Shown here one piece after another: positions 8,143-16,112 of a DNA stretch of 64,000 nt. Origin of the DNA: CAWDVK01 sp963805715 (GTDB taxonomy: Bacteria > Actinomycetota > Actinomycetes > Streptosporangiales > Streptosporangiaceae). Below the pieces are notes generated by a model. The model was not told the origin of the DNA. It did no database searches and saw nothing but the letters and a program-made list of their open reading frames with translations. A program made the translations under genes and the position numbers. The DNA lies in NCBI GenBank assembly GCA_963805715.1, contig CAWDVK010000018.1, forward strand, positions 225,429-289,428, written 5' to 3'. How positions within the stretch are numbered: the stretch's first letter is position 1; every line of letters begins with the position of its first letter.

Positions 8143-10119
8143 ATGCACTCCCCCGCCCTGCCGCACGCGGTCCCCCTGGCGATCAACCTGAATTCGCCAG
8201 GCTCTTTCGTGCACTGGTCGATCTTCAACATCTCGGTGGCGAACCTGGTCCTGATCGCCGTCATGGTCGTCATCTTCGGGGTGGCCCTGCTGCTCCCGTT
8301 CCCCCGGGCGCACAGCGCCCCGCCGGACGCCGCTGAGCTCACCGCGGATGGTGGCGCCCCGGCCGGCGCCACCGTCGCCGGGACCGGGACGGAAGCCCCG
8401 GCCGACCCGGAGACCGCCCGGATGTGGACCAACAGGGTGCGGCGGCGCGCCCTGGCCGTGCTGCCGCCGGGCAAGCTGCTGCCGGACAAGCAGCCGTCCT
8501 ACGTGGCGTCCTGGATCTACGTGTTCGGAGTGGCCTCGATCGCCGCGCTGGCGATGGCCATCATCTCCGGCTTCGCGCTCGCGCTCGGCGGCCCCGACTG
8601 GTGGCGTTACAACCCGGTCGGGCACTTCTTCAACAGCATGCACCTGTGGAGCGTCGAGCTGTTCATGGCGTTTCTCGTCATCCACCTGTGGGGCAAGTTC
8701 TGGATGGCCGCCTGGCGCGGCCGCCGCACGATGACCTGGATCACCGGCGTGGTCGCGTTCGTCGCGTCGGTCCTCGAGTGCTTCACCGGTTACCTGTCCC
8801 AGCAGAACTTCGACTCCCAGTGGATCTCCACCAGCGGCAAGGACGCATTCAACTCCGTCGGCGTCGGCGCATTCTTCAACGTGATGAACTTCGGCCAGAT
8901 GCTGATGTGGCACATCGTGCTCCTCCCGATCGTGCTGATCGCGATCGTCGGCGCGCACGTGCTGCTGGTCCGGGTGCGCGGCGTGTCGCACCCGATCGAC
9001 GCGCACACAGGCGAGGTCAGGGGGCACGGCCGGATCCGCCGCCGCGCGCTGGCCAAGGCGGATGCCGCACCGTGGCGCGGCCCGAACCGCCGCTACGACA
9101 TTCTCAAGGAGGGCACCATCGCGACCCTGGTCGTGCTGGTGCTCACCCTGGGCCTGGCCGGCGTGCTGTCCTCCCCTAACGTGCCGCAGGTCTCGGTCGC
9201 GAGCTGGGCCAGGATCGCGCCTGCCGACTTCCTGGCGACCGCCGCCACGGAGCTGAACGGCACCAGCGAGACCGCCACTTACGGGCCGCCGTACAACAAC
9301 CAGAGCGGCTCCGTCCAGCGTCTGCTGTTCTCCCCGCAGACCTGGCTCGGCGTGACCCAGCCGGTCAACGCGGCCCAGGACTTCGTTCTCTCGCCGCTGA
9401 CCACGCTCGCGCGCACCGACCCGGCGATCGCCGGCCCGCTGTCCACCTACAAGTCAGCGTCGCCGACTCAGCAGATGAACTGGGCTAACGCGTACTACAA
9501 CGCGGTGCAGAAGGTCAAGTTCGTCAACGGCAGCCCGGTCGTGCCCGCCGCCAAGGACGGGCCGGTCCCGGCCATGCTGACTGGTGAGCTCGCGCTAGCG
9601 CGCAGCGGCGCGCTGGACACCGACCTGCTGTCGCAGCAGCCGTTCTACGGCACCAACTTCACTAAGCCGCTGCTGTTCATCGAGGACGGCGCCTACTTCG
9701 GCAACAAGGCCCAGGCGATGGGCCTGACCGGCTCGCAGTGGGGCGTGATGAACGAGACCGGCAGCTACCCCGGCCAGCCGTGGCTGTGGCTGTACACGCT
9801 CTGGTACCAGATCCCCGGCTGGACCAACTCGGCCAACATCGACATGATCGCCATCTACATGACCGGCCTGGCGACCGTCCTGCTGCTGCTCGTCCCGTTC
9901 ATCCCGGGACTGCGTGACATCCCCAGGCTGATCCCGGTGCACCGCCTGGTCTGGCGCTCGTACTACCACTCGGCTCCGGGCTCAGTCGCCGGCCGGCCGG
10001 GTCCGGGAGCAGGCTCAGGTCCCGGCGCGGGCGGCAAGGGCGCGGCCGCCGTGCCGGATGGTCAGCCGCCAGCCGGCCCCGAGCCCGCCGGTGAGCCGGC
10101 CGGCACGACGCCGCAATAG
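8143..10119 (+). CDS. Cytochrome b-type diheme membrane protein, stand-alone
   Basis: 658 residues from the ATG at 8143 (GGAG seven bases before); an in-frame TTG at 8041 would add 34 residues without clear meaning. After one N-terminal membrane segment comes a cytochrome b N-terminal domain (about 120-300). Its helices carry paired histidines (HFFNSMHLW, VIHLWGKFW, MLMWHIVLL, VGAHVLLVRV), the expected ligands for two b haems and a quinone site. The C-terminal half holds a further membrane helix, a long non-membrane stretch of about 200 residues probably outside the cell, a last membrane helix and a Pro/Gly-rich tail. No Rieske protein or cytochrome c gene is adjacent, so its redox partner is unknown. 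The upstream box suggests hypoxic expression. Confidence 0.8.
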   Translation: MHSPALPHAVPLAINLNSPGSFVHWSIFNISVANLVLIAVMVVIFGVALLLPFPRAHSAPPDAAELTADGGAPAGATVAGTGTEAPADPETARMWTNRVRRRALAVLPPGKLLPDKQPSYVASWIYVFGVASIAALAMAIISGFALALGGPDWWRYNPVGHFFNSMHLWSVELFMAFLVIHLWGKFWMAAWRGRRTMTWITGVVAFVASVLECFTGYLSQQNFDSQWISTSGKDAFNSVGVGAFFNVMNFGQMLMWHIVLLPIVLIAIVGAHVLLVRVRGVSHPIDAHTGEVRGHGRIRRRALAKADAAPWRGPNRRYDILKEGTIATLVVLVLTLGLAGVLSSPNVPQVSVASWARIAPADFLATAATELNGTSETATYGPPYNNQSGSVQRLLFSPQTWLGVTQPVNAAQDFVLSPLTTLARTDPAIAGPLSTYKSASPTQQMNWANAYYNAVQKVKFVNGSPVVPAAKDGPVPAMLTGELALARSGALDTDLLSQQPFYGTNFTKPLLFIEDGAYFGNKAQAMGLTGSQWGVMNETGSYPGQPWLWLYTLWYQIPGWTNSANIDMIAIYMTGLATVLLLLVPFIPGLRDIPRLIPVHRLVWRSYYHSAPGSVAGRPGPGAGSGPGAGGKGAAAVPDGQPPAGPEPAGEPAGTTPQ

Positions 10120-10167
10120 ACAACAGGCTCTGCTCGCCGTCAGCCGCCCGGCGAGCGGAGCGAAGCT

Positions 10168-10205
10168 GAGGGTGGCCGAGGTCAATGCCGGCCTCGGCCA
10201 CCCTC
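10168..10205 (+). terminator. Strong hairpin terminator after cytochrome b
   Basis: A perfect 14-base stem: GAGGGTGGCCGAGG (10168-10181) pairs with CCTCGGCCACCCTC (10192-10205), with a 10-base loop, 48 bases after the stop codon. Confidence 0.75.
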
Positions 10206-10257
10206 GTCCGTCTCGATGTGAGAACGCCGCAGGCGTTCGGGGTGCCACGCTGGCGGC

Positions 10258-10273
10258 GGGAACCTAGGACCCT
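10258..10273. promoter_or_regulatory. DosR/DevR-like box (GGGAACCTAGGACCCT)
   Basis: Variant copy of the motif, 64 bases before the alcohol dehydrogenase start and just downstream of the cytochrome b terminator. It is therefore well placed to drive the dehydrogenase. Confidence 0.45.
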
Positions 10274-10336
10274 GCCGCATCGCCGCCGCGGCGAGCAGGC
10301 TGATCAGCGGGGTCCAACCGAAAGCAGGAGAGCGTC

Positions 10337-11377
10337 ATGCGAGCCCTCGTTTACCACGGGCCAGGCCGGAAGGCCTGGGAAGAAGTACAGAAGCCGCAGG
10401 TCCACGACGACACGGACGCGATCGTCCGGGTCGACGCAGTCACCATCTGCGGCACGGATCTGCACATCCTCAAGGGCGACGTGCCGGCCGTCACCGACGG
10501 GCGGATCCTCGGCCACGAAGCCGTCGGCACCGTCGAGTCAGTCGGCAGCGGCGTCAAGACCGTCAAGGCCGGCGACCGCGTGCTCGTCTCGTGCATCACC
10601 TCGTGCGGGACCTGCCGGTACTGCCGCGAGGGCCTGGGCGGGCAGTGCCTCGGCGGCGGCGGCTGGATTCTCGGGCACAAGATCAACGGCACCCAGGCCG
10701 AGTACGTCCGGGTTCCGTTCGCCGACCTGTCGACCTACCAGGTGCCCGTCGGCGTCACCGACGAGGAAATCCTCATGCTGGCGGACATCCTGCCGACCGG
10801 CTACGAGGTGGGCGTGCTCAACGGCCGGGTCCGGCCGGGCAACGTCGTCGCGGTCGTCGGCTCGGGTCCCGTCGGCCTTTCGGCGATCATGGGATCGCGC
10901 CTGTACAGCCCGAGCCACGTCGTCGCTATCGACCTGGCCGACAGCCGCCTGGAGGCAGCCAAGCAGTTCGGCGCGGACGTCACCGTGAACAACCGCAGCC
11001 AGGATCCGCTCGGCGTGGTCCGCGCGCTGACCGATGGCCTGGGCGCGGACATCACCATCGAGGCGGTCGGCGTTCCGGCTACCTTCGAGCTGGCTGTCGC
11101 GCTGTCCCGGCCGGGCGGCCGGATCGCCAACATCGGCGTGCACGGCGAGCCCGCCACGCTGCACCTGGAAGAGCAGTGGATCAGGAACATCACCATCACG
11201 ACCGGCCTGGTCGACGCCTACTCCACCCCGACCCTGCTCCGCCTGCTCACCGCCCATCAGATCGATGCGAGCCGGTTCATCACCCACCACTTCGGGCTGA
11301 CGGACGTGCTCGAGGCCTACGAGGTCTTCGGGAACGCGGCCGCGACCGGGGCGCTCAAGGTCGTGCTGACCCGCTGA
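10337..11377 (+). CDS. Zinc-dependent alcohol dehydrogenase (MDR family)
   Basis: 346 residues. N-terminal GroES-like domain with catalytic zinc ligands in TICGTDLH and GHEAVG. The structural zinc cysteines are in SCGTCRYCREGLGGQC (four Cys). The Rossmann fold has GSGPVGL at about 176-181. The closest general type is the threonine dehydrogenase/sorbitol dehydrogenase-like group of medium-chain dehydrogenases, using NAD(P)H. It may reoxidise NADH by reducing aldehydes when oxygen is low; that role is inferred from the dormancy context. The ATG has AGGAG before it. The stop codon forms the first unit of an 18-base tandem repeat that continues downstream. Confidence 0.9.
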   Translation: MRALVYHGPGRKAWEEVQKPQVHDDTDAIVRVDAVTICGTDLHILKGDVPAVTDGRILGHEAVGTVESVGSGVKTVKAGDRVLVSCITSCGTCRYCREGLGGQCLGGGGWILGHKINGTQAEYVRVPFADLSTYQVPVGVTDEEILMLADILPTGYEVGVLNGRVRPGNVVAVVGSGPVGLSAIMGSRLYSPSHVVAIDLADSRLEAAKQFGADVTVNNRSQDPLGVVRALTDGLGADITIEAVGVPATFELAVALSRPGGRIANIGVHGEPATLHLEEQWIRNITITTGLVDAYSTPTLLRLLTAHQIDASRFITHHFGLTDVLEAYEVFGNAAATGALKVVLTR

Positions 11378-11505
11378 GCCGTGCTGACCCGCTGAGCCGT
11401 GCTGACCCGCTGAGCCGTGCTGACCCGCTGAGCCGTGCTGACCCGCTGAGCCGTGCTGACCCGCTGAACTGTGCTGACCCGCTGAACTGTGCTGACCGGC
11501 TGAGC
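11363..11505 (+). repeat. 18-base tandem repeat, eight units, seeded by the adh stop region
   Basis: Units begin with GTGCTGACC at 11363, 11381, 11399, 11417, 11435, 11453, 11471 and 11489. The first unit encodes the last residues and stop of the alcohol dehydrogenase, so each later unit repeats an in-frame LTR-stop. The last units carry AACT in place of AGCC and a CCGG variant. Confidence 0.95.
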
Positions 11506-11510
11506 ACGGA

Positions 11511-11542
11511 GCAGGTCCCGTCACCCTGGTGACGGGACCTGC
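11511..11542. terminator. Perfect 15-base stem hairpin, bidirectional
   Basis: GCAGGTCCCGTCACC (11511-11525) pairs exactly with GGTGACGGGACCTGC (11528-11542) across a two-base loop. It lies between the convergent alcohol dehydrogenase and Rv1733c-like genes and is a likely terminator for both. It contains GGTCCC/GGGACC, but as a long hairpin between gene ends it is not counted as a dormancy box. Confidence 0.8.
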
Positions 11543-11560
11543 CGGCCGTCGAGGTCCCTA

Positions 11561-12160
11561 TCAGCGCAGCCGCGTCCACCGGGGCCCGACCGCATACCAG
11601 GCGCGCTCCCAGCCAGCGAGCCGACGGCGGTCAAGGAGCAGCCGGCCGCCCGCGCCCGCCAGGAACAGCACCAGTGCCAGGACGGCGGGCGCGGTGGCTG
11701 CCGCCACCGCCGCGCGCTGCATGACCTGCGCGCGTGTCAGCGGCGCGTCCGTCAGCCGACCGGCTGAATCTTCCCACACCGGCAGGCGGCTGCCTGCCTG
11801 CAGCGACAGCTGCGTGGCCACCGTCCCGGTCCGCCGGGATCCGGCCGGGGTCGTCCAGCGCACCGGCACCAGGGTCATCCCCCAGCCGTAGTACGGCCCG
11901 ACTTCTGTGGGCGCGTCTTCTGTGGGCGCGTCCTGCACGACGGTGGCAGTGACCTGATGCCAGGACCGCTGCGTGCGCTGCTGACGCAAGGCCGAGGCGT
12001 CTGCCAGCCGGCCGGCCACGATCGCGGCAATGGGAGCGCCGATCACGAACAGCGCGACCAGGATGGTCAGGAGCCACTTCTCGGCATGGTCAGAGGGCCT
12101 GCGCAGCGGGTTCTTGTCCCAGCCGAGCTGCCGGGACAGCCATCGCATCCGTTTTCTCAT
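11561..12160 (-). CDS. Rv1733c-like membrane protein
   Basis: 199 residues from the ATG at 12160, ten bases after GGAG; a GTG at 12166 would add two residues. The N-terminus is basic with RPSDHAEKW, then a membrane segment (about 33-53). A soluble loop with PYYGWGMTLVPVRWTTPAG and a short DAPTE repeat follows, then a second membrane segment (about 150-175) and a basic tail. This matches the layout of the mycobacterial Rv1733c family, a DosR-regulon latency antigen of unknown biochemical role. A dormancy box lies 90 bases upstream. Function unknown; probably a cytoplasmic-membrane protein with an extracytoplasmic loop. Confidence 0.8.
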   Translation of the reverse strand: MRKRMRWLSRQLGWDKNPLRRPSDHAEKWLLTILVALFVIGAPIAAIVAGRLADASALRQQRTQRSWHQVTATVVQDAPTEDAPTEVGPYYGWGMTLVPVRWTTPAGSRRTGTVATQLSLQAGSRLPVWEDSAGRLTDAPLTRAQVMQRAAVAAATAPAVLALVLFLAGAGGRLLLDRRRLAGWERAWYAVGPRWTRLR

Positions 12161-12249
12161 CGGCACACACCTCCGCCGCGGCCGGGACCCTTTCCCACGA
12201 TCCCGGAGCGCCGCCCGTGCTCAGCAGGGACGATGCGCCCGCATCCGAA

Positions 12250-12263
12250 GGACCTTAGGCCCC
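12250..12263. promoter_or_regulatory. DosR/DevR-like box (GGACCTTAGGCCCC)
   Basis: Palindromic copy 90 bases upstream of the Rv1733c-like gene and just past the stop codon of the PNPOx gene. Confidence 0.65.
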
Positions 12264-12265
12264 CG

Positions 12266-12727
12266 TCAGGCGGTAGGAAGCTCCTCGCCGGGGCTGGCCA
12301 GGCAGCCTGCGCCGGTCGTGCCGGGAATCATCCGGAAACCGGTCACGAGGTCCGCGGAGATCGAGATCACCTCGTCCATGTCCCCGTCGATCCAGGGCCG
12401 CAGCGCTTCCCGGTAGCCCGCCGCCAGCATCTCGCTGCCGACCTTCCTGGCCCGGCCGACGACGACGACGCTCCAGCCCAGGCGGCTGGCTGAGTCAATC
12501 TGGTCGGCCTGGTAGGCCACGACCGCGCCGGCCCCATCCACTGCCGAGCTGACCGGGGCACCCAGGCTGGCCCTGATGATGACCTGATCACCCGCCACCA
12601 GGTGATTGACCGGCCTGATGGCCGGCAGCGCACGATGGCTGAACACGATCCGCCCGAACGGGACGCTGCCGAGCAGCCGCAGGGACTCGTCCCTGGTCAG
12701 CTCGGCGAGCCCGCGAGGCTGCGTCAT
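12266..12727 (-). CDS. PNPOx-fold (split-barrel) flavin-binding protein
   Basis: 153 residues of the pyridoxamine 5'-phosphate oxidase-like split barrel: the opening GRIVFSHRALPAIRPVNHLV and later SRLGWSVVVVGRAR are family landmarks. Such proteins bind FMN, F420 or haem, and several are DosR targets in mycobacteria. The substrate here is unknown; it is probably a flavin- or F420-dependent reductase, or a non-catalytic binder. The ATG at 12727 has GAGGATC before it. A box lies at 12811-12823, 84 bases upstream. The next gene on the same strand is a second, divergent member of this fold. Confidence 0.85.
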   Translation of the reverse strand: MTQPRGLAELTRDESLRLLGSVPFGRIVFSHRALPAIRPVNHLVAGDQVIIRASLGAPVSSAVDGAGAVVAYQADQIDSASRLGWSVVVVGRARKVGSEMLAAGYREALRPWIDGDMDEVISISADLVTGFRMIPGTTGAGCLASPGEELPTA

Positions 12728-12810
12728 CGGATCCTCCTCGGCGCGATGTCCCTGTCCCTGCGCTCGGGATGTGCCGTCCAGTCCAGGGCACGACGCGGCG
12801 CCGCAGGTAC

Positions 12811-12823
12811 GGACTTAGGTCCT
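12811..12823. promoter_or_regulatory. DosR/DevR-like box (GGACTTAGGTCCT)
   Basis: Copy 84 bases upstream of the first PNPOx-fold gene, the same spacing as for the Rv1733c-like and UspA genes. Confidence 0.65.
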
Positions 12824-12858
12824 GTCCTGCGCGGCAGGAAGCCCCTAGCCAGGCGCAA

Positions 12859-13293
12859 TCACCCAGAATGGCTAATGCGCCGCCCGGTGATACGGGCCGG
12901 GTCGATCCGGATGAAGTGCTCTTTCCTGCCGCCTGGCCATGGCTCGACCCCGGCCTCACGGGCCCCGGCCTGCTCTTCCTCGGAGTCCAGGTGATGGGCA
13001 GGCCCCTGAATCAGGACGCTCCAGCCCTCGCGTGCCGCCTTGTCGAACTCGTCGATCTCGAAGGCGACCCTGAACTCGGCGTTCGCGATCCCGGTGCGCA
13101 GATCCTCGCCGGTCAGGCTGTCCTGAGCCGTGCGGAACAGCACGGCGCCGTCCACCACCATGTAGTTGACCGGCAGGACTGTCAGGTCATAGCGGCCGGA
13201 GTAGGCGATCCGGCCGATGCCGCCTGGCGAGATCAGCCGCAGGCACTCAGCTTCATCGAGTTCTTCCAGGACGGGCTCAGGATCTCTGGCCAA
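12859..13293 (-). CDS. PNPOx-fold (split-barrel) flavin-binding protein
   Basis: 144 residues; GRIAYSGRYDLTVLPVNYMV, FEIDEFDKAAREGWSVLIQG and the C-terminal IRIDPARITGRRI are typical for this actinobacterial split-barrel group. The likely start is a TTG at 13293 with GGAG about 11 bases before; there is no ATG that keeps the first strand. It differs from the neighbour at 12266-12727, whose C-terminal part is less conserved, and is closer to the barrel of the HTH fusion at 23660-24328. It presumably works as a flavin- or F420-linked redox protein in the dormancy set. Confidence 0.85.
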   Translation of the reverse strand: MARDPEPVLEELDEAECLRLISPGGIGRIAYSGRYDLTVLPVNYMVVDGAVLFRTAQDSLTGEDLRTGIANAEFRVAFEIDEFDKAAREGWSVLIQGPAHHLDSEEEQAGAREAGVEPWPGGRKEHFIRIDPARITGRRISHSG

Positions 13294-13408
13294 TGCTCTC
13301 GCTCCTCACCAGGTTCAGTCTCCGGCTATCCGCTACCGGCTGGTAACGGAGACACTAGCGGCATGACCACCTCACAATGAGCACACCGCGACCGGCGCGC
13401 GGCCGCCA

Positions 13409-13422
13409 GGGTCTAACGGCCC
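13409..13422. promoter_or_regulatory. DosR-like box, degenerate (GGGTCTAACGGCCC)
   Basis: Weaker copy in the divergent region between the TTG-started PNPOx gene and the hydrogenase operon. It lies 97 bases before the first hydrogenase gene and 116 bases from the PNPOx start. Confidence 0.4.
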
Positions 13423-13518
13423 GGCACGGCAGCTGACATGCCCCGGCCTACCCAGGCAGGATGAGGTAATGCAGTATCCGGCCGCGAGACGAATCGCGAC
13501 CAGGAAGGCTCGGGGGCG

Positions 13519-14706
13519 ATGGACAACCAGCACGACGCGGGACCGCCGGATGGCAGCCGGCTGCTAGCCGCTCCGGCACTGGACCAGCTGCTCGGTGCGC
13601 TGCACGCGGCGGGCTACCGCATCATCGGGCCGGTGCTGCGGGACGACGCCATCACTCTCGGCGAGCTTGACTCAGCCGGCGACCTGCCCTTCGGCTGGGG
13701 CGTCACGCTGGAACCCGGCGGCTACGTGCTGAGGAAGCGGGATGACCAGGCCGCATTCGGCCATTCAGCGGGCCCCCAGTCGTGGAAGCAGTTCCTGCAC
13801 CCGCCGCGACAGCGAATGTGGAGCGCCAGCCGCCGCGGCAGCGGGTTCGAGGTCGACGCCGAGGACGCTGAGCCGGCGGCCAGGCTGGCGTTCTTCGGGG
13901 TCCGGCCGTGCGACCTGAGAGCCATCCAGATTCAGGACCAGGTGCTCGGCGGGGGCGCGCACCCGGGCTCCCGTTACGCGACGCGCCGCAGCTCGGTGTT
14001 CATCGTGGCGGTCAACTGCACCGAGCCCGGCGAGACCTGCTTCTGCACCTCGATGGGGACCGGGCCGCAGGCCGGACCCGGCTATGACCTGCTGCTGACC
14101 GAACTGGCCGGCGACGGCCGGCATGATTTCGTGGTGCAGGCTGGGTCCGCGGCCGGGGAGGCCATGCTCGCCGGGGTTCCGCTCCGGCCCGCCGATGCCG
14201 CCTCGCTCCGGCGAGCCAGCGACGGTGTGGCCGATGCCGCCGCGCGGATGGGCCGGTCGATGCCGCAGGCCGGGATCCGCGAGCTGCTGGCATCCAGCCT
14301 CGACGCCGCCCGCTGGGAAGACGTCGCGGCCCGCTGCATTAGCTGCGGGAACTGCACCATGGCCTGTCCCACCTGCTTCTGCGCGAATATCGACGACGTC
14401 ACCGACCTGAGCGGTGATCATGCCGAGCGCTGGCAGAGCTGGGCATCGTGCTTCGACCTCGACTTCTCCCAGCTGCACGGCGGGCCGGTGCGGTCGTCGG
14501 CGAGCAGCAGGTACCGCCAGTGGCTCACGCATAAGCTGGGCACCTGGCATGATCAGTTCGGCTCCTCGGGCTGCGTGGGCTGCGGACGGTGCATCGTCTG
14601 GTGCCCGGTCGGCATCGATCTGACAGAGGAGGTGGCCGCATTGCGGGCGGAAGCGGCAGCGACGGCCGGCCAGGCGGGGGCGCGAGCGGAAGGCGCGGCG
14701 CAGTGA
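13519..14706 (+). CDS. hydB: Group 3b [NiFe] hydrogenase beta subunit, iron-sulfur protein (HydB-like)
   Basis: 395 residues. The N-terminal half matches the beta subunit of sulfhydrogenase-type bidirectional hydrogenases (FGVRPCDLRAIQIQDQV). The C-terminal half binds [4Fe-4S] clusters through CISCGNCTMACPTCFC (about 274-289) and CVGCGRCIVWCP (about 353-364). It passes electrons between the hydrogenase core and the NAD(P)-binding gamma subunit. It starts an operon of four tightly coupled genes: its stop overlaps the GTG of the cNMP-binding gene (GTGA), and hydG and hydD follow. The large subunit is missing here and lies at 24827-26122. The promoter region carries a degenerate dormancy box. 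Confidence 0.88.
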   Translation: MDNQHDAGPPDGSRLLAAPALDQLLGALHAAGYRIIGPVLRDDAITLGELDSAGDLPFGWGVTLEPGGYVLRKRDDQAAFGHSAGPQSWKQFLHPPRQRMWSASRRGSGFEVDAEDAEPAARLAFFGVRPCDLRAIQIQDQVLGGGAHPGSRYATRRSSVFIVAVNCTEPGETCFCTSMGTGPQAGPGYDLLLTELAGDGRHDFVVQAGSAAGEAMLAGVPLRPADAASLRRASDGVADAAARMGRSMPQAGIRELLASSLDAARWEDVAARCISCGNCTMACPTCFCANIDDVTDLSGDHAERWQSWASCFDLDFSQLHGGPVRSSASSRYRQWLTHKLGTWHDQFGSSGCVGCGRCIVWCPVGIDLTEEVAALRAEAAATAGQAGARAEGAAQ

Positions 14707-15188
14707 CCGGGGTCGCGCCAGCCGAGCTGGCCGGGCACGCGTTCCTGCGCGGGCTGACCGCGCAGCAGGCGGCCAGGCTGGCTGAGGTGGCCACGGCGAT
14801 CGCGGTTCCGGCCGGGCACCGGTTCTTCCATGAAGGCGGCCAGGCCACCCGGTTCTGGCTGATCCGGACCGGCCAGGTGGCCCTGGACCTGCAGGTACCC
14901 GGCCGTCCCCGGCTGATCGTGGAAACGCTCGGGCCCGGTGACGAGCTGGGCCTGTCGTGGCTGTCGGAATCGATGCAGTGGCAGCTCGGCGCCGCCGCGC
15001 AGGTGCCCACGACGGCCTTCGAGCTCGACGGTCCAGCCGTGCGCGGCCTGTGCGAGCGGGACTGCGAACTGGGCTGGGAGCTCGCCCGGCGGATGCTCAC
15101 GGTGGCATCCGGCCGGCTGCAGGCCGCCCGGATCCGGCTTGTCGATCTCTACAGCAGCCCGGTCCAGGGGCCAGGGAGCCCGCGGTGA
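14703..15188 (+). CDS. Cyclic nucleotide-binding (CRP-type) sensor domain protein without HTH
   Basis: 161 residues from a GTG at 14703 that overlaps the hydB stop by four bases. It is a single cNMP-binding jelly roll (about 10-130) with the glycine pattern GHRFFHEGGQATRFWLIRTG and GPGDELGLSW. The arginine-rich phosphate-binding cassette of classic CRP is not obvious, and there is no DNA-binding helix-turn-helix after it. It is therefore more likely a regulatory or structural subunit acting on the hydrogenase complex than a transcription factor. Its stop overlaps the GTG of hydG (GTGA), so stoichiometric co-expression is likely. Confidence 0.8.
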   Translation: MTGVAPAELAGHAFLRGLTAQQAARLAEVATAIAVPAGHRFFHEGGQATRFWLIRTGQVALDLQVPGRPRLIVETLGPGDELGLSWLSESMQWQLGAAAQVPTTAFELDGPAVRGLCERDCELGWELARRMLTVASGRLQAARIRLVDLYSSPVQGPGSPR

Positions 15189-16111
15189 CGATCGCGGAGT
15201 TCCCGGTGCCCTACCGGATCGCCCGGCGGCGTTACGAAACGCACGACACCGTGACCCTGACCCTCGAGCCGGCCGGCCAGGCCATCGCCGAGCACCGGGC
15301 CGGCCAGTTCACCATGCTGTCCGCCTTCGGCGTCGGCGAGGTGCCGATCTCCATCAGCGGCAGGCCCGGCCGGACGGCCCTGGCCCACACCATCCGGTCC
15401 GCGGGGGCGGTGACCCGGGCCCTGTGCTCGGCCGCGCAAGGAACTCTCGTCGGCGTGCGCGGTCCGTACGGCACCGACTGGGGGATCCCGGCCAGCGCCA
15501 GCGCCAGTGCCAGTGCCGGTGCCCCGGCCAGCGCCAGCGCCAGCGCCAGTGCCAGTGCCCCGGCCAGTGCCAGTGTCCCGGCCAGCGCCAGTGCCCCGGC
15601 GGGCACGGGCGAGGACCTGCTCCTGGTGGCCGGAGGCATCGGGCTGGCACCCCTGCGTCCCGCCCTGCTCGCGGCACTGGACCAGCGCCGCGGCTACCGG
15701 CGGGTCATCATGCTGATCGGCGCGCGCTCCCCCGCCGAGCTGGTCTTCGCCGCCGAGTTCAGCGACTGGCGCGATCGCGGCGCCGAGGTCGAGATCATCG
15801 TCGACCACGGCGGTGAGCGGTGGCCGGGCCATGTCGGCGTGGTCACGCAGCTCATCGGCCGGGCGCGACTCGACCCGGCCCGGACAACCGCGCTGGTCTG
15901 CGGCCCGGAAGTGATGATGCGGATAACCGCGCGGGCACTGCTGGGCGCCGGGATGACCGCCGACCGCATCCGCATCTCGCTCGAGCGGAACATGCAGTGC
16001 GGCACGGCCGAGTGCGGGCACTGCCAGCTCGGCCCGCTGCTGGTCTGCCGGGACGGGCCAGTGGTCAGCTATCAGCGCGCCGAGCCGCTGCTCGCCGCCA
16101 GGGAGCTGTGA
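15185..16111 (+). CDS. hydG: Group 3b hydrogenase gamma subunit, FAD/NAD(P)-binding diaphorase (HydG-like)
   Basis: 308 residues from a GTG at 15185 overlapping the previous stop. It has a ferredoxin-NADP reductase-type FAD domain (about 1-100), an NAD(P) domain (about 140-260; AGGIGLAPLRP, ALVCGPEVMM) and a C-terminal [2Fe-2S] site CGTAECGHCQLGPLLVC. It links NAD(P)H to H2 turnover. Oddly, the two domains are separated by a low-complexity stretch of about 40 residues made almost only of Ala-Ser, with a few Pro and Gly (DNA about 15490-15605). Normal family members are continuous here with a short linker. The reading frame is kept, so it should still be functional. Confidence 0.88.
   Translation: MTIAEFPVPYRIARRRYETHDTVTLTLEPAGQAIAEHRAGQFTMLSAFGVGEVPISISGRPGRTALAHTIRSAGAVTRALCSAAQGTLVGVRGPYGTDWGIPASASASASAGAPASASASASASAPASASVPASASAPAGTGEDLLLVAGGIGLAPLRPALLAALDQRRGYRRVIMLIGARSPAELVFAAEFSDWRDRGAEVEIIVDHGGERWPGHVGVVTQLIGRARLDPARTTALVCGPEVMMRITARALLGAGMTADRIRISLERNMQCGTAECGHCQLGPLLVCRDGPVVSYQRAEPLLAAREL
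15490..15605 (+). repeat. Short GCCAGC/GCCAGT low-complexity repeat inside hydG
   Basis: Alternating GCCAGC and GCCAGT hexamers with occasional CCGGCC and GGTGCC encode (Ala-Ser)n between the FAD and NAD domains. The six-base period preserves frame. Confidence 0.9.
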
Positions 16112-16112
16112 G

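Noticed and set aside
11511..11542. GGTCCC/GGGACC palindrome as another dormancy box
   Set aside because: It is part of a 15-base perfect stem between convergent gene ends and is better explained as a terminator.
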